A DNA stretch of 64,000 bases from Magnetococcales bacterium (lineage in GTDB: Bacteria > Pseudomonadota > Magnetococcia > Magnetococcales > JADGBX01). Positions 26,797 through 36,378 of the stretch are shown piece after piece. The position numbers and the translations under genes were made by a program. The DNA lies in the NCBI GenBank assembly GCA_015231265.1, contig JADGBX010000004.1, positions 1-64,000 on the forward strand. The letters are read 5' to 3'. The notes beneath the pieces are model-generated. The model searched no databases. It saw nothing but the letters and a program-made list of their open reading frames with translations, and was not told where the DNA came from. Every line of letters begins with the position of its first letter. Positions within the stretch are counted from its first letter, which is position 1.

Positions 26797-29064
26797 TTAA
26801 GGTCGGATGAGAAACCAGCAGTAATGGATATCGGGGCGCCGTTTGAAATCCGGGTGAAGCGTCTCTCGATGCATGGGCTGAACTTTGACGGAACTGTTCT
26901 CTTCACCACGACTCTGCCACTGAAACGTGAATGAGCGGCTGTTGGTAGAAAAAACAAGCGTGCCTCCTGGGGCCAGAAGTGCAAGGGCTCGGTCGATCAG
27001 TTGCGGGTGATCACGATTGATGTCGAAAACAGTCTCTGTCCGCTTGGAGTTGGAAAAGGTCGGAGGATCAAGAAAAATCAGATCATATCGGTGATCACAA
27101 CTCTCGAGCCAAGTCAGACAATCCTGCTGTTCAAAACGGTGCTGCTCGCCGGTGAAACCGTTGATGCGCATGTTACGTTCCGCCCAGGCAAGATAGACGG
27201 GAGAGAGATCTACCGTTGTAGTTTCTCGAGCACCGCCATCTGCCGCATAGACCGTTGCACTGCCGGTGTAAGCAAAGAGATTCAGGAACCGTGCATTGTG
27301 TGCTCTCTCACGAATCATCGCCCGAACGGGACGATGATCAAGAAAGAGCCCGGTGTCGAGATAGTCTGTGAAATTGAGTTGAAACCGCAAGCCCCCCTCC
27401 TCCACCTCGTGAACCCGTCTCTCCTCGTCAAGTTTCCGATACTGCTTGGCTCCCTTCTGGCGCTGACGCATTTTGAAGAACAGATTGCCGGACGCAACCT
27501 GAAGCTGCTTCCGTATCACGGCCAGAGCATCAGCCCGCCGTTTCAGGGCGGCCTTGGGGTCGATCCCTTTTGGAGCGTGATACTCCTGAACATGAACCCA
27601 CTCGCCATAACAATCGACAGCGAAATTGAACTCAGGCATATCCGCATCATAGAGCCGATAGCAGCTCACCTCTTCACGACGCAGCCATTTTTTTAGCTGT
27701 TTTGCATTTTTTGCCAATCTGTTTCCAAACATGCGGGCTTGGGCATTCTCGGCATCACCTCGGGCTAGGAGCTCCTCCACGGAAGGTGGCTGTGTGGCTT
27801 GGTGCCTCGTAGCCCCCTGCCCTGTTCTCCTCTGAGAAGAGGGATGAGAACGCTCTTGATAGCGGCTCTGCGGCCCCTTTCCAGAGGATTGAGACTGTGT
27901 CACCGGGGTTAAACCAATGAAGGAGACCGCCCCTTCCATGGGACCATTGCGCATGGCAACAGTCTGTCTTGGAGAAACGGGCCACCCCTGATAAGCCTCG
28001 TTCCTGGTGGTGTAAACGGCACCACAACTGGTCGCACTCTTGGCAAAAAGGGTTCCGAGACGCCGATAGAGCTGAGTAAGGTCGTCCTGACCACTGAGTC
28101 GCTGTCCATAGGGAGGATTGGTAACGAGAACGCGACTTTTGAATCGACTCCAATGGCGCTCCCAGCCTTTGGCATCCGGCATGGAACGACATGCAAGCGA
28201 GATTACATCCTCCAACCCGGCCTGGGTAACATTCCGAGTTGCCGCGGCAATGGCGCGACGATCATGATCACTTCCCAGAATCGGTGGAATCTTTTCCAGG
28301 CCCTTTTCACTTCTCTCCTCAGCCTCGCTCCTTATCCTCTTCCAGATCTGCGAATCGTAGCCGGACCAGTGCTGAATACCATAAGCATCCCTCAACAGTC
28401 CCGGAGCCATATCCGCCGCCATCATCGCCCCTTCGATGAGAAATGTTCCGGAGCCACACATGGGATCGGCAAGTGCCCAACCCTCTCGGGCTCTCTCCGG
28501 CCATCCGGCCATGAGTAGAATGCCCGCCGCCAAGGTTTCACGCATGGGTGCAATACCGGTCTCTTTGCGATACCCCCGCCTGTGTAGGCGCTCTCCTGAG
28601 AGATCGATTCCCAGATCGGCTCTGGCGCCTTGTATGTGGACAAAGATCCGAATATCGGGAGAACGGAGATTCACGGAAGGACGCTCTCCACGTAGCTCCC
28701 GCAGCCGATCAACAAACGCATCCTTCACTTTGAGCGCTGTGAAACCCGTATGCCTCAGTTGGGCATTGGTTCCGGTCGCTTCCACAGCAAAGGTGGCATC
28801 CGGGGGCAGATGCTCTTCCCACGGGAGCTCCTTGACGGTCTCATAGAGAGCTTCAGCACTCTCTGCTGCTCCTGAGGCGAGCACCAACAGAACCCGCTCC
28901 GCTGTTCTCAGCCAGAGAAGAGCCCGATAGATCGTTTCATCATCGGCCTCGAAACGGACCCCCAACCGTCGTTGACGGATCTTCGATGCACCTAAATGGG
29001 AGAGTTCAAGAGCCAGGACGGACTCCAACCCTGAGGAAGTGGTGGCAAACAGGGAAAGAGACAT
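26797..29064 (-). CDS. rlmL: Bifunctional 23S rRNA methyltransferase RlmKL
   Basis: This 755-residue protein joins two SAM methyltransferases that modify 23S rRNA: RlmL makes m2G2445 and RlmK makes m7G2069 in E. coli numbering. A THUMP domain occupies about residues 45-155. The RlmL part has SAM motif LADPMCGSGTFLIEGAM and catalytic TNPPYGQRL near residue 315. A basic, Gln/Ser-rich linker of about 60 residues (QSQSSGKGPQSRYQERS) follows. The RlmK part has FLNLFAYTGSATVYAA and DPPTFSNSK near residue 683. The linker looks longer than usual, but the domain order is standard. A GTG two codons upstream (29070) is an alternative start. Confidence 0.93.
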   Translation of the reverse strand: MSLSLFATTSSGLESVLALELSHLGASKIRQRRLGVRFEADDETIYRALLWLRTAERVLLVLASGAAESAEALYETVKELPWEEHLPPDATFAVEATGTNAQLRHTGFTALKVKDAFVDRLRELRGERPSVNLRSPDIRIFVHIQGARADLGIDLSGERLHRRGYRKETGIAPMRETLAAGILLMAGWPERAREGWALADPMCGSGTFLIEGAMMAADMAPGLLRDAYGIQHWSGYDSQIWKRIRSEAEERSEKGLEKIPPILGSDHDRRAIAAATRNVTQAGLEDVISLACRSMPDAKGWERHWSRFKSRVLVTNPPYGQRLSGQDDLTQLYRRLGTLFAKSATSCGAVYTTRNEAYQGWPVSPRQTVAMRNGPMEGAVSFIGLTPVTQSQSSGKGPQSRYQERSHPSSQRRTGQGATRHQATQPPSVEELLARGDAENAQARMFGNRLAKNAKQLKKWLRREEVSCYRLYDADMPEFNFAVDCYGEWVHVQEYHAPKGIDPKAALKRRADALAVIRKQLQVASGNLFFKMRQRQKGAKQYRKLDEERRVHEVEEGGLRFQLNFTDYLDTGLFLDHRPVRAMIRERAHNARFLNLFAYTGSATVYAADGGARETTTVDLSPVYLAWAERNMRINGFTGEQHRFEQQDCLTWLESCDHRYDLIFLDPPTFSNSKRTETVFDINRDHPQLIDRALALLAPGGTLVFSTNSRSFTFQWQSRGEENSSVKVQPMHRETLHPDFKRRPDIHYCWFLIRP

Positions 29065-29123
29065 GGACACTTATCCGGGAAACAGAGGAGCCGTCTGGCT
29101 ACGATGGAAACGCAGACGGAGAG

Positions 29124-30977
29124 TCAGGAGACTTTTCGAATCTCTTTGGGGACGATGATCAGCTCTTCGTTGACTTCATTGGCAGCTTCAAACTCCGGTG
29201 TCAGGCAGAAGTCACCGCTACCAACACACTCCAATTCAAAAAAGACACCATGATCACAACGCTTGCACTTCTCGCGATCCAAGTGCTGCGTCACGATGGT
29301 GCGAATCGCTTCTGACTTGGACCGAAACACCTTGTCTGAGCCGATATGCTTGATATGACCACTGCGCTTGAACATGGTCATCACCTGATCACGCACGGCG
29401 CACAGGAAGAGATTCCCCCCCTTGTCGTGGCGTTTCTCCGCCTCATGCCGCAACATCTCGACACCGGCCACATCGATGAAGTTGATCCCACTGGAGACGA
29501 TCAGAAGCTGTTTCTGTTGAGCGTTACCTACCGTCATGCAGTGAAGAATCTCCTCGACATGATTGACAGCCCCGAAAAAGAGCGCTCCTTCAATGGCGAC
29601 GATCTTCAATTGGGGACACTCTTTATGAGTCTTTGCATGCACCAGATGCCGCACGCCCGTCGGATTTGGATTGGGAACCAGACTGACGATACGTGGGGCT
29701 GCCGCTTTACTCAGGTAGATCACCAGAGAGAGCATCACACCAACATAGATCGCCAACTCCAGATGGAGCAGCAACGTGGCGCCAAATGTTACCACCATCA
29801 CAGCCGCTTCCGATTCACTGGTACGAACGATCATGCGTATGTGGTGAAACTCGATGAGATTATAGGCGACCAGAAGGATGACACCCGCCATGGCAGCAAT
29901 CGGCAGATACGCTGCAAGCGGTGCGATGAGCAAAACGATCAGCATCAACGGAACTGCTGCAAACACGGCAGAAATCGGCGTCTGTGCCCCTGCCCTGAAG
30001 TTGACGCCTGAGCGAGTAAAAGAACCCGACGAGGGGTAGCTGGAGAAGAAACTACCGACAATATTGGAAAGACCCTGACCAATGAACTCCTGATTACCGT
30101 TGATGCGCTGTCTCGATTGCAGAGAAACGGAACGGGCGATGGAGACCGCTTCTATCAGTCCCAACAGGGCAATCGCCAATGCACCGGAGGCGAGATCACT
30201 CCAGATTTTCGCATCCCATGTCGGTGAGGAGAGCGGTGGCAGGCTGGCTGGTAGTGCCCCAACGAGTTGTATCCCCGCGTCCTCTCCACCAAGCACCAGA
30301 GCAGTCACGCTGCCACCGACCATGGCAATGAGCATACCCGGCCATCGAGGCGCAACTATACGCAGTACAACGGCAATACCCAATGTGACACTTCCCGTCA
30401 AAACCACGCTGAGGTTGGCATCAGGGAGTCGTATGAACACTTCGTGGAGCGTCGCAACAAAACTGAGCCCCCCAGGCAGCTCAATACCCAGGAAATGCTT
30501 CAACTGGCTTGAGGCAATCAGAATAGCCGCACCACTGGTGAAACCGACCACCACCGAGTGGGAGACGAAATTCACCAACGTTCCCATCCGGGCTAAACCC
30601 AACGCCAGCTGAAACAGGCCAACCATGATGGCCAACGTCAATGCCATACCGATAAATGGGTCACTGCCAGGAGTCGCCATTGGGGCGAGCGTCGAGTAGA
30701 CAACGATGGAGATCGCAGTCGTCGGCCCGGAAACCAGATGGTGAGAGGAGCCAAAAAGCGCCGCAATGATCGCAGGGATCATTGCCGTATAGAGACCAAA
30801 CTGGGGAGGAAGCCCTGCAATTGCTGCAAAAGCGACTCCCTGGGGTAGAACAATGACCGCACCTGTCAGGCCAGCAAAGAGATCTTGACGGAGGGTTTTG
30901 CGGTTGACGCGAGGCATCCAGCGACGAAATGGGAACACTTCGGCCCAGGCCATACTACAGACTGTGTTCTCCTTCAC
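29124..30977 (-). CDS. SulP-family inorganic anion transporter with STAS domain
   Basis: A 617-residue SLC26/SulP permease. Its front signature is QDLFAGLTGAVIVLPQGVAFAAIAGLPPQFGLYTAMIPAI, followed by about eleven more hydrophobic helices. The segment SFFSSYPSSGSFTRSGVNFRAGAQTPIS is the SulP substrate-region motif. From about residue 450 a cytoplasmic STAS domain is seen (LKIVAIEGALFFGAVNHVEEIL and SSGINFIDVAGVEMLRHEAEK). A Cys-containing tail (EKCKRCDHGVFFELECVG) extends beyond the STAS domain. Substrates in the family are sulfate, bicarbonate or other small anions. I use the GTG at 30977 because GGAG lies 6 bases before it. Confidence 0.9.
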   Translation of the reverse strand: MKENTVCSMAWAEVFPFRRWMPRVNRKTLRQDLFAGLTGAVIVLPQGVAFAAIAGLPPQFGLYTAMIPAIIAALFGSSHHLVSGPTTAISIVVYSTLAPMATPGSDPFIGMALTLAIMVGLFQLALGLARMGTLVNFVSHSVVVGFTSGAAILIASSQLKHFLGIELPGGLSFVATLHEVFIRLPDANLSVVLTGSVTLGIAVVLRIVAPRWPGMLIAMVGGSVTALVLGGEDAGIQLVGALPASLPPLSSPTWDAKIWSDLASGALAIALLGLIEAVSIARSVSLQSRQRINGNQEFIGQGLSNIVGSFFSSYPSSGSFTRSGVNFRAGAQTPISAVFAAVPLMLIVLLIAPLAAYLPIAAMAGVILLVAYNLIEFHHIRMIVRTSESEAAVMVVTFGATLLLHLELAIYVGVMLSLVIYLSKAAAPRIVSLVPNPNPTGVRHLVHAKTHKECPQLKIVAIEGALFFGAVNHVEEILHCMTVGNAQQKQLLIVSSGINFIDVAGVEMLRHEAEKRHDKGGNLFLCAVRDQVMTMFKRSGHIKHIGSDKVFRSKSEAIRTIVTQHLDREKCKRCDHGVFFELECVGSGDFCLTPEFEAANEVNEELIIVPKEIRKVS

Positions 30978-31260
30978 ATTATACTCCGTCTTCTGGATTT
31001 TCTCTCAAACATGGTCCTGGATTCCAAACCCCCCATACAGAAAATAACTGGTATCTGTCACCGCCGAAGAGCGTCACGAAGACCACTGTGGCCTGGACGC
31101 TCTGCTGGCTTGTTGCTTTAACGATTGTTTCTGGAGAGCAGCCACTATTATTTGGTTCCCTGCATATGGTCTGCACTCGCTCGTTGTCAAATGAAGGTCT
31201 AAATCATTCAACAGCACATATCGTGTGACTGTGAGGATGCTCCGTAACGTGTTCGATCAC

Positions 31261-32208
31261 TTAACGGGCAATCATCACCGATGTCTCCGAGTGCTCCAGC
31301 ACCCGCAACACCGTACTACCTGAAAGAAGACGCTCAAGATCTCCAAGACCACTATCGGAAAGGACGATCACCGAGTGGTGCTTTCCTTCACCGATGATCT
31401 CAGAGACTATGTTGCCGATTCGGATTTCACTCTTATGCGGCTTGATACCCACCTCTTTCAACGCATTCGTTGCTTCGAGGATTGAGTCTTTGGCGTGATC
31501 CACCCGTTGTTCATCCTCAGCAACGGCAAGCAGAGAGACGGGACACTCGCATCTGTCGGAAATCATCGCATCTCGTTTGACGGCTTCAATACTGCTTTTC
31601 GAACCATCGACACAGATCAAGTGGCCTTTGCCCTCTTCAATCTCTCTGGCGACCAATACGGAACAGGGCGCTTTCACAGCCAATTGTAGTGCAAGAGGAG
31701 TGACGCCGAAAATCTTGTCGAAACGATTTCTGGTCCGACCGGAAGCACCGACGATGATAAGATCGTGGTCGCCATCTTTCTGCTGTTCCAGAACACCGGC
31801 AAGGATGTCAGAGGCCACCTTCAAGCGCAGGCGGATCTTCTTCCCCATCGTGTTCTGATATTCGATCATATGATCACCGAGAGGATCACCACGAACGTCA
31901 CTATGTGTCGTGCGCTCATCCCAATCCTCTTCCATCTGGCCAAGTTCGACCAGCATGTCGCGACCTTTCTTAAGGTAGCGAATGCCGGGCAGCTCAAGCC
32001 CCCACTCAAGGATATTCTCTCGAGCAACTCTCACCTGCATGCCGCCGATCATACCTTGATCGACCTTACGCACGTAAAGAAGCGTGATGTCTGCATCCAT
32101 CCCCTGACCGAGTCGTGCTGCGTAGCGCACACCACGGTAGGATTCATCTGATCCATCGGTGCAGATCAGAATGCGAAAGCGCGTTTCCGAGTCCGTTTCC
32201 TGAGTCAT
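31261..32208 (-). CDS. Double universal stress protein (UspA family)
   Basis: A 315-residue protein with two USP domains in tandem. The first begins FRILICTDGSDESYRGVRYAARLG and ends in the nucleotide loop IIVGASGRTRNRFDKIFGVTPLALQLAVKAPCSVLVAR. The second begins HLICVDGSKSSIEAVKRD and ends VIVLSDSGLGDLERLLSGSTVLRVLEHSETSVMIAR. The first loop has the G-x-S-G-R pattern, and the second is more degenerate (SDSGLGD), so only one site may bind ATP. The first domain carries an unusual insertion of about 60 residues. It follows the DASS transporter gene after 24 bases, so the two are probably cotranscribed. Confidence 0.88.
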   Translation of the reverse strand: MTQETDSETRFRILICTDGSDESYRGVRYAARLGQGMDADITLLYVRKVDQGMIGGMQVRVARENILEWGLELPGIRYLKKGRDMLVELGQMEEDWDERTTHSDVRGDPLGDHMIEYQNTMGKKIRLRLKVASDILAGVLEQQKDGDHDLIIVGASGRTRNRFDKIFGVTPLALQLAVKAPCSVLVAREIEEGKGHLICVDGSKSSIEAVKRDAMISDRCECPVSLLAVAEDEQRVDHAKDSILEATNALKEVGIKPHKSEIRIGNIVSEIIGEGKHHSVIVLSDSGLGDLERLLSGSTVLRVLEHSETSVMIAR

Positions 32209-32232
32209 GACGTCAAGGTTCCCTCAAAGAGA

Positions 32233-33627
32233 TCAGATGAAGAACGGCCAATAGACCGAAGCGAAAACCAGCATAAGAAAGGTGGACAATAAAGCCATTT
32301 TCCATCCAACCGCGAGAAAGTCCGTCGTCTTAAGATAACCCGAAGCATACACAATGGTACACGCCGGCGTTCCGACGACGGTGAGGTAAGCAAAGGCAGA
32401 CGAAATAGCTGTGATGAACCCAATGACAATGGGTGATTCACCAGCTGCTTTTGCCAGATTGAGAACAATCGGCCCAAGAACTGCCACAGCAGCACCATTC
32501 GACATGGTATTCGTCACACCGGTTGTCAGTGCCGACACCGACAGCCACAACCCGACACCCTCGTCAGCCCCAAGAGGCGTCAACATGGTGAGGAACGTAT
32601 TCGCTACCCACTCGGCTGCTCCGGTATTTTTCATTTGAACACCAAGGGAGATTGCAGCGGCATAGAGCAGAACAACGCCCCAGTTCACACCACTGTTAAG
32701 ATCTTCCCAAAGCACGAGACCTGCCACCAGGAACGCTGAGGCACCCAACACTGCGATGGTCCCCATACCAACTTCGCTGGAGACGAAGACCCAGCCGAAA
32801 AGGATGAGCGCGAAAAGGATGATTGACGTCCAATCCCGTGGTTTCAGAGGCCCCTGCTCTTTCACTTGCTCCTTGAGCTTTTCAACCGCAGGGCTGAGAT
32901 CGCTGAACTCCGGTTTAAACGTAAAGAAAAGAAGAAGCGTTACAAACGGCAACTGCAATAGAAACATCGGATAGGCGTAGATCATCCAATCTACATAGCT
33001 GATCGTAAGACCATAAAACTCTTTCCAGTAGCCAATCATGATCGCATTGCGCGCTCCACCCGAAGGCGTACCGATTCCGGCGACCGAACAACCATATGCG
33101 ATGGAAAAGAGAAGAACAGCTGCCAAATTGCGCACCTCCTTGGGATCCTTGGAGGTGAGGGTGATCAGAGTAATACCCACCGGCAACATCATGGCGGCAA
33201 CAGTGTGCTCACCGATGAATGAAGCGAGGATGCCCGACACTACAGAGATACCAAAGGCGATGCGGATCGTTTTGGTCCCGGTAACGTTAATGATCAACAG
33301 AGCAATACGCTTGTCGAGCTTCTGCTTCACGACAGCAACCGCGAGCATCAGCGAGCCCATGATGAAGAGCACGGAGTCGTTCATCAGGCTACGCGCAACA
33401 GTCGATGATGCGATACCAAGCAGCAGCACCTGACCAACAACGATCAACAATGCCACAGTCGGAAGCGGAACCGGTTCGGTCACAAAAAGGATAGTTGCCA
33501 CCACAGTCATGGCCAGAACAATCATACCCTCTTCACTCAACCCCTCGGGAAGAGGAAGCGTTAGGATGATGGCACCAACGATAAGCGCAATAAAAAACCA
33601 CTTCTTTTCGCGCAAAAACTCTTTCAC
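32233..33627 (-). CDS. DASS/SLC13-family anion transporter
   Basis: A 464-residue membrane transporter of the divalent anion:sodium symporter family. The hydrophobic segments occupy most of the protein, with a polar loop around residues 245-265. The second half contains SALTTGVTNTMSNGAAVAVLGPIVLNLA, the SNT-like motif that binds sodium and carboxylate in the family, and the first half contains SFIGEHTVAAMMLPVGITL, its inverted-repeat partner (S-x-x-x-x-x-T). The likely substrate is a dicarboxylate, sulfate or phosphate. Translation starts at GTG 33627 after GGAG. It is the first gene of a two-gene unit with the double universal stress protein, suggesting transport linked to a stress or nucleotide signal; that link is inference. 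Confidence 0.88.
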   Translation of the reverse strand: MKEFLREKKWFFIALIVGAIILTLPLPEGLSEEGMIVLAMTVVATILFVTEPVPLPTVALLIVVGQVLLLGIASSTVARSLMNDSVLFIMGSLMLAVAVVKQKLDKRIALLIINVTGTKTIRIAFGISVVSGILASFIGEHTVAAMMLPVGITLITLTSKDPKEVRNLAAVLLFSIAYGCSVAGIGTPSGGARNAIMIGYWKEFYGLTISYVDWMIYAYPMFLLQLPFVTLLLFFTFKPEFSDLSPAVEKLKEQVKEQGPLKPRDWTSIILFALILFGWVFVSSEVGMGTIAVLGASAFLVAGLVLWEDLNSGVNWGVVLLYAAAISLGVQMKNTGAAEWVANTFLTMLTPLGADEGVGLWLSVSALTTGVTNTMSNGAAVAVLGPIVLNLAKAAGESPIVIGFITAISSAFAYLTVVGTPACTIVYASGYLKTTDFLAVGWKMALLSTFLMLVFASVYWPFFI

Positions 33628-34032
33628 AGTCCACTCTCCATTGCCTCATCCCTGAGCGATTCCCCACAACCATGCGTTCATCTGCAAGCGCATCTATGGC
33701 ATCATGCTTCTCTTAACTCACGAAAAGAGACAGTGCCGCCCACACCGCATGGATCAAAGCATGATCTGGAAATCATTTGGGATTCACGACGAATCAAAGC
33801 AAACTATTATACATAATTCGACCCAAACGGGAACCGTCCCCGTTCTGTTTTCCACAGGAAAGCAGGCAAGATGTTGAATAAATGGCATCATTCTTGATTG
33901 ATTCACAACCATCTACAAATTATAACTGTTATTACATATTTATAGTGCTGATTATTAAAGCTAATCCCTACTTCCGTATAGTCACAATAACTATTAGTCA
34001 GGATCACTTCACAGATCGCCCATACACTCTTT
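33628..34032. other. AT-rich intergenic region upstream of DASS transporter gene
   Basis: A 405-base gap between the DASS start and the gapR stop, both on the minus strand. It is visibly AT-rich near 33880-33990. A perfect TATAAT (minus strand, 33811-33806) is the only promoter-like element found, without a convincing -35 box, and no terminator stands out after gapR. Confidence 0.4.
33806..33811 (-). promoter_or_regulatory. Possible -10 element for DASS-USP operon
   Basis: A perfect TATAAT on the minus strand about 180 bases ahead of the DASS start codon. The sequence 17 bases upstream is GTTCCC, so the -35 box is poor; an activator or extended contacts would be needed. Confidence 0.28.
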
Positions 34033-34281
34033 TCAGCGCATCCCGAGAGCCTGCTTGTAGAGGTGAAGCAGTGCCTCTTCTTCATCAACCTGATGCTGAT
34101 CCATTTTTCGAAGCCGGATAATCTGACGCATCACTTTTGGTTCGAAACCACCGTTCTTCGCTTCGGCATAGATCTCGCGGATACTGGCCCCAATCTCAGA
34201 TTTTTCCTCTTCAAGACGTTCAATTCTTTCAACAAAAATACGAAGCTCTTCATGCTCGATCTCAGGGCTGCTCTCCGACAT
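34033..34281 (-). CDS. gapR: GapR-like DUF2312 nucleoid-associated protein
   Basis: An 82-residue coiled-coil protein with the DUF2312 signature: [19 protein letters not shown] followed by [28 protein letters not shown]. In Caulobacter GapR forms tetramers that wrap overtwisted DNA and stimulate topoisomerases during replication. The length and both helical parts are complete. I use ATG 34281 because AGGAG stands 8 bases upstream, rather than the ORF-track start 14 codons earlier. The protein is mainly known from Alphaproteobacteria, so it is a useful lineage clue here. Confidence 0.85.
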   Translation of the reverse strand: MSESSPEIEHEELRIFVERIERLEEEKSEIGASIREIYAEAKNGGFEPKVMRQIIRLRKMDQHQVDEEEALLHLYKQALGMR

Positions 34282-34359
34282 TGTTCTCTCTCCTGTAATA
34301 GCTCTCATACACGCTGAACGCACCGTTCATACCTACAAGAACAGCACTGGACACAGCCG

Positions 34360-34388
34360 ATGATTCCTCTGCAACGCACAACTGTCAA
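34360..34388 (-). promoter_or_regulatory. Sigma70-like promoter of gapR
   Basis: TTGACA (perfect, 34388-34383), a 17-base spacer and AATCAT (4 of 6, 34365-34360) on the minus strand. The start point would be near 34353, giving a leader of about 70 bases. Confidence 0.5.
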
Positions 34389-34561
34389 GCAACTCACCAC
34401 CCCATCAGGAGAGCGCCCAACCATACAAAAAACGTGAAGGGATCGTAAATATATCAGCAAGAGCTGCCAAAAACGTGCATAATCAAATTTCTTGAACACG
34501 ATGCTTGAGTTGTTTTGCTTGGCATCTGACGATTAACGCAAGAATTTCAGGAATAGATTGC

Positions 34562-36283
34562 ATGGTTACCGAAGCGAAAACACCCCATCCGGCTCAAAAC
34601 GACGACACGCTTGGAGAGATTCTCCAGCTCCTGAAAGAGATCCCGGAGATCAGCCATGACGGCTTCTCCAATATTACGGATCATATGGGAAATTTCTCCA
34701 GCAGTTTTGCAACGGGTGCCACACGATCGATCTCCATTACGGAGCTGATCGAGTCGGATGGCGATATGGGGTTGACGCCCCTGCGTAATGACCTCCGCAA
34801 GGTAAACCGTGAGATCAGCGGCGCCTTCAAGTCCCTGGATACTCTTGTCGAACAGCAGCAAGGATTTCTTACCCTCATCAACAAGACACTGGAATGGGCA
34901 CTCACTCTGGAGCAGGACGCCTTTCTGCCACCCATCGTCGATCAGATCAAAGCTCAAAGCGGCGAACGCCTGGAAATCCAGACGCTCGGAGCGATCATCG
35001 ACAGCCTGATTCAACAGACCCGCCCCTTGATCCATGATGTAATCATGGCGAGTGAAGAGGCGACGGATGTGATGAACCATCTTTCCCGCCGCGTTACTGC
35101 CGACCTGGAGTCATCACGTCATGGACTCACAGGAATCAAGAAAAAAACCTCCCAGGGGACACGCACTCTTACCCGTATCGTCAAGGATGTCGGTTCTATT
35201 TGCAGTGCAATGCACGACCGTTCCCGCAAGGTGAATGATATCGTGTTTCAGATGGTGCAATCGATGCAGTATGACGACATCACGGCGCAGCGTGTACAAC
35301 ATGCGCTCCAAGCTCTGGAGACAGGTCGGGATAAACTGACTACAGAGAAACCGAGCACCAGAGACATCCAATGGTTTACCGTCGCATCGACCATTATCAT
35401 CAACCAACTCCATGCCACACGTGACGATGCAGTCAAAGCGATCAGTGACAGCCGGGAACAGCTTGATCTGATTGCAGAACTGGCCCGTGAACAGGTCAGT
35501 GACGTGAGCACTATCCGGAAACACGGTGTTGCTTTCAGGCAAGAGACGGCAGATGTCACCTATCATCTGACCTCAATGGGCCATTTCAGTGCATTTAACG
35601 AACGCTTCTCCAATGATGTGCTCAGCGATCTGACAAAGGCTGAGAACGCAATTTTTCAGGCTAAACGGGCGATGAACGTCCTGGCCATGACCAGCAACCG
35701 ATTGGAAAAATTGGCCTCTTCCCTGAAAACACAAGGGAGTGAACGGCTGGAAGTACTGACGCGCAACATCATCGCTCTGGCGCAGAAAATACAGATTGAA
35801 GGCCCAAAACAGGTGGCAGCTTTCAACAAAGCTTCTGTCAAACTTCATAGCATCAGCATGACTTTTTCGGACAAGGTAACTCCCAAGCTGATGCGCACCA
35901 ACAGCCTGTTACGACGCGTTCCACTCACCACCAAACAGCTGGATAGCAACAACGAAGATCTGATCTCGGAGATGAATGAGACTCTTGGTGATGCACAGGC
36001 TACGGCTATTCAGATCATGCTCCTGGTCACAGAGATGGATTTCCACGAGGAGATTCATGACCATGTGGAAACTGCAACGCGCCTACTCAATAGACTTCTG
36101 GAAGATCTTGGTATTTCCCCAGGCTCTCTGAGCGACAAGGAGTTGGCAGAATTGACAAATGAGTTTGAGGATCTCGCCAACATGTACACCATGGAGAGCG
36201 AACGGCGGGTTCACAACGCTGCGCTTGATCAAGGCGATGGGCATGCTGATGAGGACGATGATGATGGCATAGAGCTGTTCTGA
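34562..36283 (+). CDS. Large coiled-coil protein with CheZ/MCP-like segments
   Basis: A 573-residue soluble, mostly helical protein that I cannot place in a named family. It starts with a short acidic region (TLGEILQLLKEIPEISHDGFSN). Long heptad-like helices follow, including DIVFQMVQSMQYDDITAQRVQHAL at about residue 230, a pattern like the D-I-T/Q phosphatase-type helix in CheZ-like proteins. Near the C terminus is MLLVTEMDFHEEIHDHVETATRLLNRLLEDLG. The tail is strongly acidic (DEDDDDGIELF). No transmembrane segment, HAMP or typical MCP signaling tip is seen. I start at ATG 34562; the ORF-track start is an upstream TTG. A chemotaxis or signal-transduction role is a guess supported by CheV and CZB proteins in the same window. 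Confidence 0.6.
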   Translation: MVTEAKTPHPAQNDDTLGEILQLLKEIPEISHDGFSNITDHMGNFSSSFATGATRSISITELIESDGDMGLTPLRNDLRKVNREISGAFKSLDTLVEQQQGFLTLINKTLEWALTLEQDAFLPPIVDQIKAQSGERLEIQTLGAIIDSLIQQTRPLIHDVIMASEEATDVMNHLSRRVTADLESSRHGLTGIKKKTSQGTRTLTRIVKDVGSICSAMHDRSRKVNDIVFQMVQSMQYDDITAQRVQHALQALETGRDKLTTEKPSTRDIQWFTVASTIIINQLHATRDDAVKAISDSREQLDLIAELAREQVSDVSTIRKHGVAFRQETADVTYHLTSMGHFSAFNERFSNDVLSDLTKAENAIFQAKRAMNVLAMTSNRLEKLASSLKTQGSERLEVLTRNIIALAQKIQIEGPKQVAAFNKASVKLHSISMTFSDKVTPKLMRTNSLLRRVPLTTKQLDSNNEDLISEMNETLGDAQATAIQIMLLVTEMDFHEEIHDHVETATRLLNRLLEDLGISPGSLSDKELAELTNEFEDLANMYTMESERRVHNAALDQGDGHADEDDDDGIELF

Positions 36284-36311
36284 ACCTCCAACAAGATCGC
36301 TTAATCCAAAA

Positions 36312-36356
36312 AAAGCGCCGGAGACCACATCAACTGGGTTCCGGCGCTTTCTCTTT
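36312..36356. terminator. Bidirectional terminator between coiled-coil gene and htpG
   Basis: AAAGCGCCGGA pairs with TCCGGCGCTTT over 11 bases around a 17-base loop. T-rich sequence follows on the plus strand, and seven Ts follow on the minus strand, so it ends both convergent genes. Confidence 0.9.
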
Positions 36357-36378
36357 TTAAGGGCTATAAATGGCTTAT

